A stretch of 64,000 bases of DNA, taken from assembly GCF_003610785.1 (NCBI RefSeq), contig NZ_RAQQ01000011.1, forward strand, positions 62,001 through 126,000. Direction: 5' to 3'. Of the stretch, positions 15,902-24,184 are shown in pieces; position 1 is the first letter of the stretch, and every line of letters starts with the position of its first letter. Position numbers and translations under genes: made by a program. The stretch is from Micromonospora globbae. GTDB lineage: Bacteria; Actinomycetota; Actinomycetes; Mycobacteriales; Micromonosporaceae. The notes under the pieces were generated by a model. That model worked only from the letters and a program-made list of their open reading frames with translations. It did no database searches and had not been told where the DNA came from.

Positions 15902-16570
15902 CTAGCCGGCAGCCTTCGGCAGCCCCGGTCGCAGCCGCCACACCGTGGTGCGCTTCACGTGGACGCTCTCCAGCGCCGGTGGCACCGGCACGTCGTACGC
16001 GGCCAGCTCCTCGAAGCGGTCGCGGGGTAGGAACGCCCGTCCGGGGTCGCCCACCAGCACGGTCGCCCCGGCCCGGGCGGCGCGGAGCAGGAACCGGAGC
16101 ATCCGCCGGGCCATCGCCTCGCTGTAGAAGACGTCCCCGGCGAGCACGACCTCGGCGCCGCCCGCGTCGCCGTCGAGGATGTCGCCGAACTCGGCGTCGA
16201 CGCGTACGCCGTTGGCCTCGGCGTTGAGCGCCACGGCCGCGACCGCCAGCTCGTCGACCTCGACGGCGCGGACGGAGGCCGCGCCGGCCCGCGCGGCCGC
16301 GATGGCGACCAGCCCGGAACCGGAGGCGAGGTCGAGTACGCGGCGGCCGGCCACCAGCTCGGGGTGGTCGGTCACGTACCGGGCGAGCGCCTGCCCGCCC
16401 GCCCAGGCGAAGGCCCAGAACGGCGGCGGCCGGTCGCTGCGGAACTCGCCCTCGGTGAGCTCCCACAGCCCGATGGGCTCGTCGGCCTGGTGCAGCCGCA
16501 CCTCGGGGACGAACGCCACCGGGGCGAGTCGCGCGTGCAGCCGGACGAAGGCGGTGGTGAGCTCGGACAC
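15902..16570 (-). CDS. Class I SAM-dependent methyltransferase
   Basis: A 222-residue protein with a complete class I methyltransferase core: the SAM-binding glycine loop VLDLASGSGLVAIAAARAG, the acidic ribose-binding end of strand 2 VRAVEVDELAV, and the motif VVLAGDVFYSEAM. The N-terminal HQADEPIGLWE and PPPFWAFAWAGGQALARY segments match the group annotated as nicotinamide N-methyltransferase-like or lysine methyltransferases such as ETFB-KMT. The true substrate may be a protein. GTG start at 16570. It is the promoter-proximal gene of a pair with the P450. Confidence 0.87.
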   Translation of the reverse strand: MSELTTAFVRLHARLAPVAFVPEVRLHQADEPIGLWELTEGEFRSDRPPPFWAFAWAGGQALARYVTDHPELVAGRRVLDLASGSGLVAIAAARAGAASVRAVEVDELAVAAVALNAEANGVRVDAEFGDILDGDAGGAEVVLAGDVFYSEAMARRMLRFLLRAARAGATVLVGDPGRAFLPRDRFEELAAYDVPVPPALESVHVKRTTVWRLRPGLPKAAG

Positions 16571-16623
16571 CCGCCGATTCTCCCCCGCCCGTCCGGCCGG
16601 CGTTCCGCGGGTGGCGTGACCGG

Positions 16624-16641
16624 TTCACCACGGTCGGTGAA
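16624..16641. promoter_or_regulatory. Inverted repeat in a divergent intergenic region
   Basis: TTCACC-ACGGTC-GGTGAA, six-base arms with a six-base spacer, between the methyltransferase start and the divergent secreted-protein gene. A regulator-binding site is plausible but no regulator gene is adjacent, so this is only a candidate. Confidence 0.35.
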
Positions 16642-16739
16642 AAGGCCGGTCCCGCTTGTCGACCGGTGCGAACACACCCCTCTGTCCCGTCGGCGCCGCC
16701 GCTCCTAGCGTTCCGGGGAGAGACGAGGAGGGTGCGGTG

Positions 16740-17630
16740 ATGATCGTCTGGCGGTGCGCGCTGCGGTTCGGCGTGGTGCTCGCGGGCCTGGCCGGGACGC
16801 TGCTCGCCGTGGCCGCGCCGGCGCAGGCCGCCTTCAGCACCCAGCTCGGCGGCCTACCGGAGCGGTTCACGGCCGGCGGCGAGGTCCGCACCGTCTCCGC
16901 CGTGGTGTCGCGCACCGGCGCACCGGGCGGGTGCGTGAAGGTCCGCTGGTCGCTGGTGCTCCGGGTGGAGGGCCTGCGGCTGGACCAGGTGCGCCTCGAC
17001 CGGGTCGAGGAGACGGGTTCGTTCCCCGTCGAGGTCCGCACGGAGGGGGACGTGGCACGGCTGACCGACCGGCAGCTCGACCCGGGCAGGCTCTGTCCGG
17101 ACCGGACGGTCACCGCCCGCTACCGGCTCGCCTTCGCCGGGGACGTCACGCGGGGGAGGATCACCCTCGCCGCCGAGGCGTACGACGCGCGGCTGCGGCT
17201 GCTCGCGCGGCAGACGGCGACCCGGACGGTGGTCGGGGCGGGCGCCGCGGCGACGCCGGCCGCGCCGGACCCGGACGTGAGCACGCCGGCGCCCGCCGGC
17301 ACCCCGCCCGAACCCTCCGCGACCGCCTCGGATCCCGGCGAACCGGCGGCGGGGCCGGTCGACGAGGAGACACCCGGGCCGGTGGAGGAGCCGGCAGCCG
17401 CGGCGCCGGCCGCCGGGGCGGGCCGGCCGGTGTCGACCTCCGGGGGCTTCGGGGCGGTGCAGGCCGCCTTCCTGCTCGGTGGGCTCCTGCTGTCGCTCGG
17501 GCTCGGACTGCTGCTGCGGATGCGGCGGCTCCTGCGCGCCGACCGGGCCGACGAGTACGCGCCGCCGCCGGAGGATCGGCTGTGGGGGCCGGTCGGCGGG
17601 TCGTCCGGGCGGCGCGCGGTCCGCTGGTAG
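16740..17630 (+). CDS. Secreted protein with C-terminal membrane anchor
   Basis: A 296-residue protein of unknown function. It has a signal peptide (ends AVAAPAQA, about residue 30), a beta-rich outer domain of about 140 residues with two cysteines (GGCVKVRWSLVLRV, GRLCPDRTVTARYRL), a Pro/Glu/Ala-rich spacer (about 180-245), a membrane helix AFLLGGLLLSLGLGLLLRM and a short basic cytoplasmic tail ending AVRW. The start is taken at ATG 16740 with a GAGGAGG site eight bases upstream; the GTG three bases earlier is equally possible. The last codons and stop form the first copy of a tandem repeat. Confidence 0.8.
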   Translation: MIVWRCALRFGVVLAGLAGTLLAVAAPAQAAFSTQLGGLPERFTAGGEVRTVSAVVSRTGAPGGCVKVRWSLVLRVEGLRLDQVRLDRVEETGSFPVEVRTEGDVARLTDRQLDPGRLCPDRTVTARYRLAFAGDVTRGRITLAAEAYDARLRLLARQTATRTVVGAGAAATPAAPDPDVSTPAPAGTPPEPSATASDPGEPAAGPVDEETPGPVEEPAAAAPAAGAGRPVSTSGGFGAVQAAFLLGGLLLSLGLGLLLRMRRLLRADRADEYAPPPEDRLWGPVGGSSGRRAVRW

Positions 17631-17754
17631 CGGCGGCCGGCCGCCCGGGACGGTGTGGCCGGGCGGATCGCGGTCCGCTGGTAGCGGCGGCCGGCGGCCC
17701 GGGACGGTGTGGCCGCCGCTGGTAGCGGCCGGCCGGCCGGCCCTCGACGGTGTG
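17617..17754. repeat. Imperfect tandem repeat spanning the 3' end of a gene
   Basis: Three copies sharing CCGCTGGTAGCGGC followed by GGACGGTGTGGCCG-like sequence start at 17617, 17671 and 17712. The first two are spaced by 54 bases and the third is shortened (41-base spacing). The first copy contains the last codons and the TAG stop of the anchored protein, so the stop codon sequence has been copied twice into non-coding DNA. Confidence 0.75.
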
Positions 17755-17789
17755 GCCGGGGCCGGTGCCGACGCGGCACCGGCCCCGGC
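17755..17789. terminator. Bidirectional terminator hairpin
   Basis: Perfect 15-bp arms GCCGGGGCCGGTGCC (17755-17769) and complement (17775-17789) with a five-base loop. It lies between the anchored-protein gene and the convergent metallopeptidase gene. Confidence 0.88.
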
Positions 17790-17794
17790 ACCGG

Positions 17795-20722
17795 TCACTT
17801 CGCGAACGCCTGGAACTCGGCGATGCGGACCTGGTCGCGCGCCGGGCTCGCGGTCGCGCAGTCGGTCGTGGTCGCCGGGTCGGCGTCCTGCTCACCGGCG
17901 TACGCCGGACCGCCCGTGCACTGGCTGTGCAGGACCTCCAGCCGCAGGTGCGTGGCGAGCGTGGGGTGCACCCGGAACGACCGGAGGTTGATGTCCCGCG
18001 TGTACGCCCGGTACGCCCCGCCCGGGAACGCGTCGCTGCGGCTCGTGTAGATGCGGCGGAAGTTGGCCGGGTCGGTGCAGTCGGCCTTCTTCGCGTTGCA
18101 CGCCAGCACGGCGAACGACCGCAGCGCGCTCAGCGCGTTCTGCGAGCCCGCGTCGGCGTCACCGCTGATCGCCGGGCGCAGCATGGCGCTGACGTTGACC
18201 CGCTTCACCAGGTGCGGCCGGTCACCGGGCAGCGCCACGGTGACCTGCTTGCCGCTCACCCCGTCCAGCGAGGCCCAGTTGGTGGCCTCGGTGTCGTCGG
18301 CGATCCGGTCGAGGTTGACCCCGTCGCCGCTGACCGTCGCGCCCGACGCCGTCGAGGCGAGGTTGCGGCTGAGCTTCAGGTCGAGGTGGTTGCTGCGACC
18401 GGCCTTCGCGGTCACCCGCAGCCGCTGGTGCCCGAAGCCGGGCGCCACGGCGAGCAGGTCGTACGTCCCGGCCACCAGCTCCACGGTGTCCGGCAGCGGC
18501 GTGGCCGGGTCGGTGTCGGCGACCGGAACGGCCCGCGCCTCGTACGCCCCGACGTAGACCCGGATCGGCGCGTTGGCGCTCTCCCCGCGTGGCCGCAGCT
18601 TCAGCGTGGCGTTGCCGCCCCGCGGCGAGGCGAAGCTCGGCGTCGGGTCCGTGTCCCCGGCGCCGTTGGTGACGGCGTCGCGGCCCATGCCCGAGCGGGC
18701 GAACTCGGCCCAGATCAGGTCCTGGTTCGCCCCGCCGAAGCGGAGCAGGTCGGCGGTGAGCATGTTGTCCCGCATGTCGAGCATGCTCACCTGGCTGGCC
18801 GCCTGGAGCAGGAACGAGTCGAACACGAGCTGCGACCAGCGCCGGTTGCCCGGGCACCGGTCCGCGGGCACCTTGCCCTGGGCGCACGCCAGTTGCAGCT
18901 TCGGGGTGCCGAGGCCGTACCGCTTCACCATGGCCGAGCGGACGCGGAAGTTCGTGGCGCTCCAGATCTCGCCGTCGGCGTGCACGGCCGGGCCGCCGGT
19001 GTTGTAGCCGATGTCGGAGTAGTTGAGCGGGCTGCGGCTGAAGTCGTAGTTGCGGATGCCGCTGACCAGGTTGCCCGTCACGTAGCCGCCGGTGATGAAC
19101 GGCGTCTCGCCGGGGGCGCGCAGGTTGTGCTGGAAGAGGTACTCGGCGGCGAGCAGGTCGCTCCACGACTCACCCATCGAGCCGCCCTGGTGGCCGCTGA
19201 TCCCGCTGTTCGGGCCGGCGATCATCCGGTTGCTGATGGCGTGGGTGTACTCGTGGCCGATGACGGTCATGTCGTAGTCGCCGTCGACGCACGGCGGGTA
19301 CGGGCCGCCGGCCTGCGGCTGCCACAGGTACATGTTGGTCGTCGGCGGCAGGCCGTCGCGCGGCGTGCCCTGGTTGGCGTTGTTCCGGTTGCCGCTCAGC
19401 GCCCCCTGCTGGGCGCGGCCCTGCTCGGCGTCGCCGCCCAGGCCGTCGGGGGTCAGGTTGACCGCCTGCAGGTTCCACGTCGCCTCGGTGAACCCGAGGT
19501 GGTACGCCCAGTCGTGCATCCGGTTGTGCATGGCGAAGAGGTTGGCGATGGCCGCGTCCGCGTCGTTGCGCTGGGCGGAGAGGAACACCTCCGGGTTGCA
19601 CCTCGCCTGGTGCCACTGGTCGGTGAACGGGTACTCGTACCGCCGGTCCGGGCTGGTCGTGGCCGGCACGGCCGGGCTTCCGGCGCCCCACGAGACCACG
19701 GTGTTGGCGGAGTTGCCGCGGGAGGTGAAGGTCGGCGTGCCGGTGGCCGCGTCGACGTCCCACGCGTTGCCGGTGGCCGGGTCGTGGAAGGACGCCGTGC
19801 AGCCCGGCGCCGGGTCGCCGCACCAGCGGACGCGGGGGTCCTGCCCGGGGCGCAGGTTCCGCGGCGGGGTGGCGGGGAACACGGCCCAGGTCGGGTTGTC
19901 CGAGTCGAAGTCCACGAGGTCCTCGCGGACCAGCACGTCGCCGGTGATCCCGTCGACGTACGTGGTGAAGGCCGCCGGGTGGTCGGTGTCCGACCCGATG
20001 AGCGTCACCTCGTACGCGCTGCGCGGCCCGTCCAGCGGGGTCGGCACGGCCACCGGGCGCACGTCGTGGCTGGCGACGGCCGAGGCGTCCAGCCCGGCGT
20101 CGGCGAGCGCCGCAGCGTACGCCTGCTCGGCCGTGAGGGTGGCCGGCGCGGGCGCCGCGGAGTCGCGGGACAGCGACGAGCTGACCGAGAGGACCTTGCC
20201 CCCGGCGACGGCGAGGGTGACGAGGCCGTCGTACCCGGCCGGGAGGTCACCGAAGCGCTGCCGCAGGGTGACCACGCTTCCGCTGCCGATCGGGCGGACC
20301 AGCACCCGCTCCAGGCCGGCGACCGCCTCGGCGTCGAGGCCGAAGAGATCGCGGTTGTCGGCGAGGTAGGCGCGGGCGGCGGCCTCGGGGTCGGCGGGCA
20401 GTCCGGTGGCGAGCGGGGCGTCGCCGGGCCCGAGGGCGTGCGGGGTGCCCAGCTTGTTCCACCGCACGTCCGGGTCGGCCTTGCGGGCGAGCCCGCGCTG
20501 GCGGGCGTCCGGCGCGGCGCTGCCGGCGCGGTTGTCGACGTCGGCGTGCTGGTGACCCTCGGCGAACGGTCCGGAGCGGCGCTCCGCGGACGCGCCGACC
20601 GACGGCGCGGCGGTGCCGGTGCCGGCGGGCAGCAACGCGGCGACCACCGCGGTCGCCGCCAGGACGGGGATGAGCCGGCCGCGTCGCCGGCTCATCCGGG
20701 GTGACCACTGGGAATGTGGCAC
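17795..20722 (-). CDS. Secreted M36 (fungalysin-type) metallopeptidase
   Basis: A 975-residue extracellular zinc protease. After a signal peptide (helix around IPVLAATAVVAALLPAG) come a propeptide with FTP/PepSY-like segments (about residues 60-330) and the catalytic domain with zinc motif HEYTHAISNRM near residue 490 and the downstream zinc-ligand region GSMGESWSDLLAAEY. The segment GPAVHADGEIWSATNF is also typical of M36. The last 300 residues form beta domains, including a discoidin-like region (VNLDRIADDTEATNWASL). The GTG at 20722 is preferred for its GAGGAGG site; an ATG nine codons later is possible. A degradative enzyme expected in a soil saprophyte. Confidence 0.93.
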   Translation of the reverse strand: MPHSQWSPRMSRRRGRLIPVLAATAVVAALLPAGTGTAAPSVGASAERRSGPFAEGHQHADVDNRAGSAAPDARQRGLARKADPDVRWNKLGTPHALGPGDAPLATGLPADPEAAARAYLADNRDLFGLDAEAVAGLERVLVRPIGSGSVVTLRQRFGDLPAGYDGLVTLAVAGGKVLSVSSSLSRDSAAPAPATLTAEQAYAAALADAGLDASAVASHDVRPVAVPTPLDGPRSAYEVTLIGSDTDHPAAFTTYVDGITGDVLVREDLVDFDSDNPTWAVFPATPPRNLRPGQDPRVRWCGDPAPGCTASFHDPATGNAWDVDAATGTPTFTSRGNSANTVVSWGAGSPAVPATTSPDRRYEYPFTDQWHQARCNPEVFLSAQRNDADAAIANLFAMHNRMHDWAYHLGFTEATWNLQAVNLTPDGLGGDAEQGRAQQGALSGNRNNANQGTPRDGLPPTTNMYLWQPQAGGPYPPCVDGDYDMTVIGHEYTHAISNRMIAGPNSGISGHQGGSMGESWSDLLAAEYLFQHNLRAPGETPFITGGYVTGNLVSGIRNYDFSRSPLNYSDIGYNTGGPAVHADGEIWSATNFRVRSAMVKRYGLGTPKLQLACAQGKVPADRCPGNRRWSQLVFDSFLLQAASQVSMLDMRDNMLTADLLRFGGANQDLIWAEFARSGMGRDAVTNGAGDTDPTPSFASPRGGNATLKLRPRGESANAPIRVYVGAYEARAVPVADTDPATPLPDTVELVAGTYDLLAVAPGFGHQRLRVTAKAGRSNHLDLKLSRNLASTASGATVSGDGVNLDRIADDTEATNWASLDGVSGKQVTVALPGDRPHLVKRVNVSAMLRPAISGDADAGSQNALSALRSFAVLACNAKKADCTDPANFRRIYTSRSDAFPGGAYRAYTRDINLRSFRVHPTLATHLRLEVLHSQCTGGPAYAGEQDADPATTTDCATASPARDQVRIAEFQAFAK

Positions 20723-20999
20723 GGGACCTCCTCGTGGGAGTGGGCTGGCCGGCTTCCCGCCGGCCGCGCAGCGCGCGAACGCATGCGCATCTGTGGATAT
20801 CAGCAGCCGTCCCGGCCGGCAAGGTCGCCTCCGCGTGTCGGTCCTTTCCGCCGCGGCGGGTCACGCGTACGGGGGTGTGGGCGCCCGGCCGTCGCCTCTC
20901 GGCGGGTGCGCGGGTGTGCTCGTCTGCCCCTTCGGGCGGGGGCGTCCCGGCCGGCGGCGGTGCCTGGTGGCGTCGGCGCGACCGGGGAGCGGGGCAGGG

Positions 21000-21581
21000 T
21001 CAGCCGGCGGGCGTCCAGCGTGGATCGCGGCCGAAGGCGGCGATGAGCCGGTCCTGCTCGCCGGCGTCGGCCGGCAGCGGGACGCCGGCGCGGGTCAGGC
21101 GCGCGCGCCGGTACGCCTCGGCGTGCCCGGCGAACCAGCGCGCGCACGCACGGACGGCGTCGGCGTCGAGCCCGGGTGCGTCGCCGATGGCCACCGCCAG
21201 GTCCCACCCGTGGACCAGGTGTTCGGCGACGAGCTGCTGCACGTACTCGGCAGCCGGGGCGTCCCCGGAGGACAGGTGCACGGTGCGCGCCAACGTGCCG
21301 GGATGGGACGCCGCGATCTCGGCCTGCGACGCGGCCTCCCGGGCGGACGCGACCGGGTCGGCGCCGAGCTGGTCGCCGTCGAACCGGTCGCCGACCTCGG
21401 CCACCGTGCGCCCGGCGAGCAGGGGGACGCTCCACCGTGCCTCGCCCACCACGTGGCCGACGAGGGTGCGGACGTCCCAGCCGGTGCACGGGGTCGGCGC
21501 GGACCACTGGCCGGAGCCGACCTGCTCGACCCGGTCGACGAACTCGGCCAGGCTGCGGCGGTAGATCTCCAGCAGGTCCAT
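21000..21581 (-). CDS. TIGR03086-type metal-binding (DinB-like) protein
   Basis: A 193-residue helical protein of the DinB/maleylpyruvate-isomerase-N superfamily. It begins LLEIYRRSLAEFVDRV, carries PTPCTGWDVRTLVGHVVGE, and ends its core with VAEHLVHGWDLA; the histidines of GHVVGE and EHLVHGWD are the expected metal ligands. Members often use mycothiol or another thiol, but this one's reaction is unknown. The ATG at 21581 gives the normal family length. It stands alone, 72 bases below the TetR gene on the same strand. Confidence 0.83.
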   Translation of the reverse strand: MDLLEIYRRSLAEFVDRVEQVGSGQWSAPTPCTGWDVRTLVGHVVGEARWSVPLLAGRTVAEVGDRFDGDQLGADPVASAREAASQAEIAASHPGTLARTVHLSSGDAPAAEYVQQLVAEHLVHGWDLAVAIGDAPGLDADAVRACARWFAGHAEAYRRARLTRAGVPLPADAGEQDRLIAAFGRDPRWTPAG

Positions 21582-21653
21582 GCCGCGATTGTCCCGGTGC
21601 GTGCGCGTGGGCGAACCCGATTTCACCGCCGGCGCCGCGCCGTGCGGCACCGG

Positions 21654-22256
21654 TCAGTCGAGTTCGGCCGGGTCCAGGCCCAGCTCCCGGGCGGTGACCA
21701 GGCGTACCCACTCGGTGAACTGCCGTCGGGAGATCACCCGGTCGTGCACGGCCAGTTGCACCGCCAGGCCGTCCATCACGGCGCTGATCCGCCAGGCCGC
21801 GCCGGCCGGGTCGGCGCACTCGAAGGTGCCGTCGCGCACGCCGTCGGCGATGATCGCCGCGAGGTCCTCGCGCCAGCGCAGGTCGAGCCGGCGGGAGAGG
21901 CGTTCCAGCTCGGGCGTACGCAGCGACTCCGACCACCCGTCGATCCACATGGACCAGGAGGTGGGGCGCCCCGCCGGGGTGTAGAGCTTGAGGAGTCGCC
22001 GCAGCTTGGTCAGCGGTGGGGCGGGGGAGCGCACCACCGCGTCCAGCCGGGCTAGATCCTGCTCGACCGCGTACTCGAAGGCCTGGGCCAGGAGGCGTTC
22101 CTTCGTGGCGAAGTGGTAGAAGACCAACGCCTGGCTCACCCCTGCCGCCTGTGCGACGTCGGCCGTCCGGGTGTTGGCCAGACCGCGTTCGGCGATCACG
22201 TCACAGGCTGTGCGCAGCAGGGCATCCAGGCGGATCTCGGCCGCACGTCTCGTCAC
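21654..22256 (-). CDS. TetR family transcriptional regulator
   Basis: A 200-residue repressor-type protein. The N-terminal helix-turn-helix is ERGLANTRTADVAQAAGVSQ followed by ALVFYHFATKERLLAQAFEY, the usual TetR pattern. The ligand domain has a YTPAGRPTSWSMWIDGWSES segment and DGVRDGTFECADP, similar to BetI-like C-terminal domains. The GTG at 22256 is the last possible start before the HTH. A perfect palindrome lies just upstream of it, pointing to autoregulation. Its ligand and other targets are unknown. Confidence 0.9.
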   Translation of the reverse strand: MTRRAAEIRLDALLRTACDVIAERGLANTRTADVAQAAGVSQALVFYHFATKERLLAQAFEYAVEQDLARLDAVVRSPAPPLTKLRRLLKLYTPAGRPTSWSMWIDGWSESLRTPELERLSRRLDLRWREDLAAIIADGVRDGTFECADPAGAAWRISAVMDGLAVQLAVHDRVISRRQFTEWVRLVTARELGLDPAELD

Positions 22257-22260
22257 GACC

Positions 22261-22271
22261 GTTACCGTAAC
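22261..22271. promoter_or_regulatory. Candidate TetR operator
   Basis: GTTACCGTAAC, an 11-base perfect palindrome four bases upstream of the TetR start. A related GTTACGAT half follows at 22293. Position and symmetry fit autorepression. Confidence 0.5.
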
Positions 22272-22480
22272 CCATCGGGATGAACACGGGCAGTTACGAT
22301 AGATCTCTGAAGGGCGCGGAAAGAGTCGGAAGCCGGACACTTGACGACGCTGTGGTCGGAGTCATCGCGGCGCCGATCGGGGCGACGGGGCCTCCTGGCC
22401 AGGCTCCTAGGAAGATCGCCCGTGGTGGCGGGTGCGGAACCGGTCGAACGGGCGGGGACGCGCCGAGCGGGCACCCCGAG

Positions 22481-22510
22481 TTGGCAACCGTTCGCCGGCT
22501 CGGCTAGAGT
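22481..22510 (+). promoter_or_regulatory. Promoter of the first tRNA cluster
   Basis: A TTGGCA -35 box (22481-22486) and TAGAGT -10 box (22505-22510) separated by 18 bases, about 33 bases upstream of the first tRNA. The second tRNA cluster has the same TAGAGTTCT at 27871. Confidence 0.7.
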
Positions 22511-22520
22511 TCTCATCCGT

Positions 22521-22538
22521 CACCGGCCAGCGCCGGTG
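22521..22538 (+). other. Leader hairpin before tRNA-Gly, cluster 1
   Basis: A 7-bp stem CACCGGC/GCCGGTG with loop CAGC, ending four bases before the tRNA. Cluster 2 has the same hairpin at the same distance with one compensatory base-pair change (A-T here, G-C there). Confidence 0.5.
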
Positions 22539-22542
22539 GCAC

Positions 22543-22615
22543 GCGGACGTAGCGCAGTTGGTAGCGCATCACCTTGCCAAGGTGAGGGTCGCGGGTTCGA
22601 GTCCCGTCGTCCGCT
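22543..22615 (+). tRNA. tRNA-Gly (GCC)
   Basis: A 73-base cloverleaf with acceptor GCGGACG/CGTCCGC, D-loop AGTTGGTAG, anticodon stem CACCT-TGCCAAG region with anticodon GCC, and T-arm GCGGGTTCGAGTCCCGT. Discriminator is T; CCA is not encoded. Identical in sequence to the copy at 27908. Confidence 0.96.
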
Positions 22616-22650
22616 CGGAGCTGCCGCCACGCATGACGGGGGCAAACCTC

Positions 22651-22721
22651 GGTGGGGTGGCCGAGAGGCGAGGCAACGGCCTGCAAAGCCGTGTACGCGG
22701 GTTCAAATCCCGTCCCCACCT
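22651..22721 (+). tRNA. tRNA-Cys (GCA)
   Basis: A 71-base cloverleaf with acceptor GGTGGGG/CCCCACC, anticodon loop CTGCAAA (anticodon GCA) and T-arm GCGGGTTCAAATCCCGT. CCA is not encoded. It is present only in this cluster, between the Gly and Val tRNAs. Confidence 0.96.
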
Positions 22722-22739
22722 CGGCAAGACAACAGACTC

Positions 22740-22814
22740 GGGCGATTGGCGCAGTGGGAGCGCGCTTCCTTGACACGGAAGAGGTCACTGGTTCAAACCC
22801 AGTATCGCCCACCA
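22740..22814 (+). tRNA. tRNA-Val (GAC)
   Basis: Acceptor GGGCGAT/ATCGCCC, anticodon loop TTGACAC (anticodon GAC), T-arm ACTGGTTCAAACCCAGT, discriminator A and an encoded CCA (22812-22814). The second copy at 28036 differs by one T-loop base and lacks the CCA. Confidence 0.96.
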
Positions 22815-22831
22815 GCAACATGAGCAGGTGA

Positions 22832-22866
22832 AACGGCTCGTCACCGGACAACGGTGACGAGCCGTT
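22832..22866. terminator. Terminator of the first tRNA cluster
   Basis: Perfect 15-bp arms AACGGCTCGTCACCG (22832-22846) and complement (22852-22866) with loop GACAA, followed by GTCGTTT. It lies 17 bases after the last tRNA. Confidence 0.9.
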
Positions 22867-23482
22867 GTCGTTTCCGCCGCGCGCCCGCTCGCCGCCCGCC
22901 CGCCGCGCCGCCCGGCGCCGCCCGCTCGCCGCCCGCTCGCCGCCCGGCGCCGCCCGCTCGCCGCCCGGCGCGGGCTCTCGCCGCCAGCACCGGCTCTCGT
23001 CGCGCCGGGTGTCGGCGTCGCGTTTCGACCTCATCGTCCGAATGACGTGGTCGGCGTCGCCGCGACCCGCCGTACCAATTCGCCTACGAATTGTCGTCGC
23101 CGCCATTATTCGTCGCCCCTTTTCGACCGGGACTTCCGTCAGGAACGCGACTCCCGTCACGCCGTGAGATTCTTCACGGGGTACGCACATAGGGTCGAAA
23201 TGCTTATCTGAATCGATGTCGCGGGCACCGAATTCGTGCTCACTCGGATGCCCGATCCCCTTTGCTGCCAGGGGAAACGCGGGTGTCGTCGTGCTGATCG
23301 CGCGGATTCCGCCGCGTCCGCGTGCGGCCTTCCCGCGCGCGTCGGCGCCATTTCCGGAGGCGAAGACGCGAGGTCGGCACGCATTATTCTGTGGCCCGGG
23401 GCAGGTGTCCGCAGTTCGTGCGGAGCAGGGCGACGGCAGGACGGCCGTGCGGACCCCGACGGCTCACGGGAAGGCAAACCGA
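22867..23482. other. 616-base stretch without a recognisable gene
   Basis: The first 110 bases are a low-complexity run of CGCCCGCTCGCCG-like units. From about 23060 the composition changes to noticeably lower GC, with AATTCG, TATTATTC, CTTATCTGAATC and a palindrome CAATTCG-CCTA-CGAATTG (23076-23093). Frames through it have no sensible protein. The end should hold the YceI promoter (a TATTCT box near 23383 is possible). It may contain an untranslated RNA or the remains of acquired DNA; I cannot tell which. Confidence 0.5.
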
Positions 23483-24154
23483 ATGACGACGGGTCCGGCC
23501 ACGCGGACGTGGGAGGGCATGACCATCCCGGCCGCCGGCACCTATCTGCTCGACCAGGCGCACAAGCGGATCGGTTTCGTGGGCCGGCACATGATGGTCA
23601 GCCCGGTGCGTGGCGAGTTCACCGAGGCGAGTGCCCGGATCGTCGTCGAGGAGGACCCGCTGCGCTCGTCGGTGGTCGCCAGCATCGGAACGGCGAGCAT
23701 CGTCACCGGTCACGAGGACCGGGACGTGCACCTGAAGAGCGCCGACTTCCTCGACGTCGAGCGCTATCCGACGCTCGAGTACCGCAGCACGGGCGTGGTC
23801 CCCCAGAACGAGACCGACCCCATCTTCTTCTGGGCCCGGCTGCGGGGCAGCAACCGGCTCGGCCGCCGTGGTGGCGGCGCGGTCGCCCCGCCGCCGGTGC
23901 GCACCTCCGGCCGCTTCGTGCTCAACGGCGAGCTGACCATCAAGGACATCACGCGGCCGGTCGACCTCCAGGTGGAGTTCGGCGGGGCCCGGCGTGACCC
24001 GTACGGCCAGGACATCTTCGGTTTCACGGCGACGGCCGAGATCGACCGCGAGGACTACGGCCTGCTGTGGAACGTCGCCCTGGAGGGCGGCGGGGTGCTG
24101 GTGGGCAAGAACGTCCGCATCGAGATCGCCGGCGAGGCGATCCGCCAGTCCTGA
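23483..24154 (+). CDS. YceI family lipid-binding-like protein
   Basis: A 223-residue member of the YceI family, an extended lipocalin-like barrel known to bind isoprenoid-type lipids. Typical landmarks are the start WEGMTIPAAGTYLLDQAHKR, FVGRHMMVSPVRGEF, IVTGHEDRDVHLKSADFLDV, the SGRFVLNGELTIKDITRPV strand pair, and GFTATAEIDREDYGL. A RGSNRLGRRGGGAVAPPPVR insert separates two halves. No signal peptide is seen, so it acts in the cytoplasm, as many actinobacterial members do. The ATG at 23483 has GGGAAGG eight bases upstream. Confidence 0.9.
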   Translation: MTTGPATRTWEGMTIPAAGTYLLDQAHKRIGFVGRHMMVSPVRGEFTEASARIVVEEDPLRSSVVASIGTASIVTGHEDRDVHLKSADFLDVERYPTLEYRSTGVVPQNETDPIFFWARLRGSNRLGRRGGGAVAPPPVRTSGRFVLNGELTIKDITRPVDLQVEFGGARRDPYGQDIFGFTATAEIDREDYGLLWNVALEGGGVLVGKNVRIEIAGEAIRQS

Positions 24155-24184
24155 CGACCGGGGCCGCCTGGCACAATCGCCGCC

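Noticed and set aside
17750-20704. A 984-codon plus-strand frame opposite the M36 peptidase
   Set aside because: The minus strand encodes a full metallopeptidase with a zinc motif and signal peptide; the plus frame is compositionally a shadow.
22880-22985. Repetitive CGCCCGCTCGCCG run considered as a CRISPR array
   Set aside because: Units are short, irregular and directly adjoining with no unique spacers, and no cas genes are nearby.
22513-23190. A 225-codon minus-strand frame containing GDTGFEPVTSSVSRKRAPTA
   Set aside because: This is the well-known false protein read from the antisense of tRNA genes; it lies across the Gly, Cys and Val tRNAs. The same phrase appears at 27491-28405 over the second cluster.
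23216-23482. N-terminal extension of the YceI protein from an ATG at 23216
   Set aside because: The extra 89 residues have no family match and an unnatural Arg/Ala/Pro mix; the ATG at 23483 has a ribosome site and begins the YceI domain properly.
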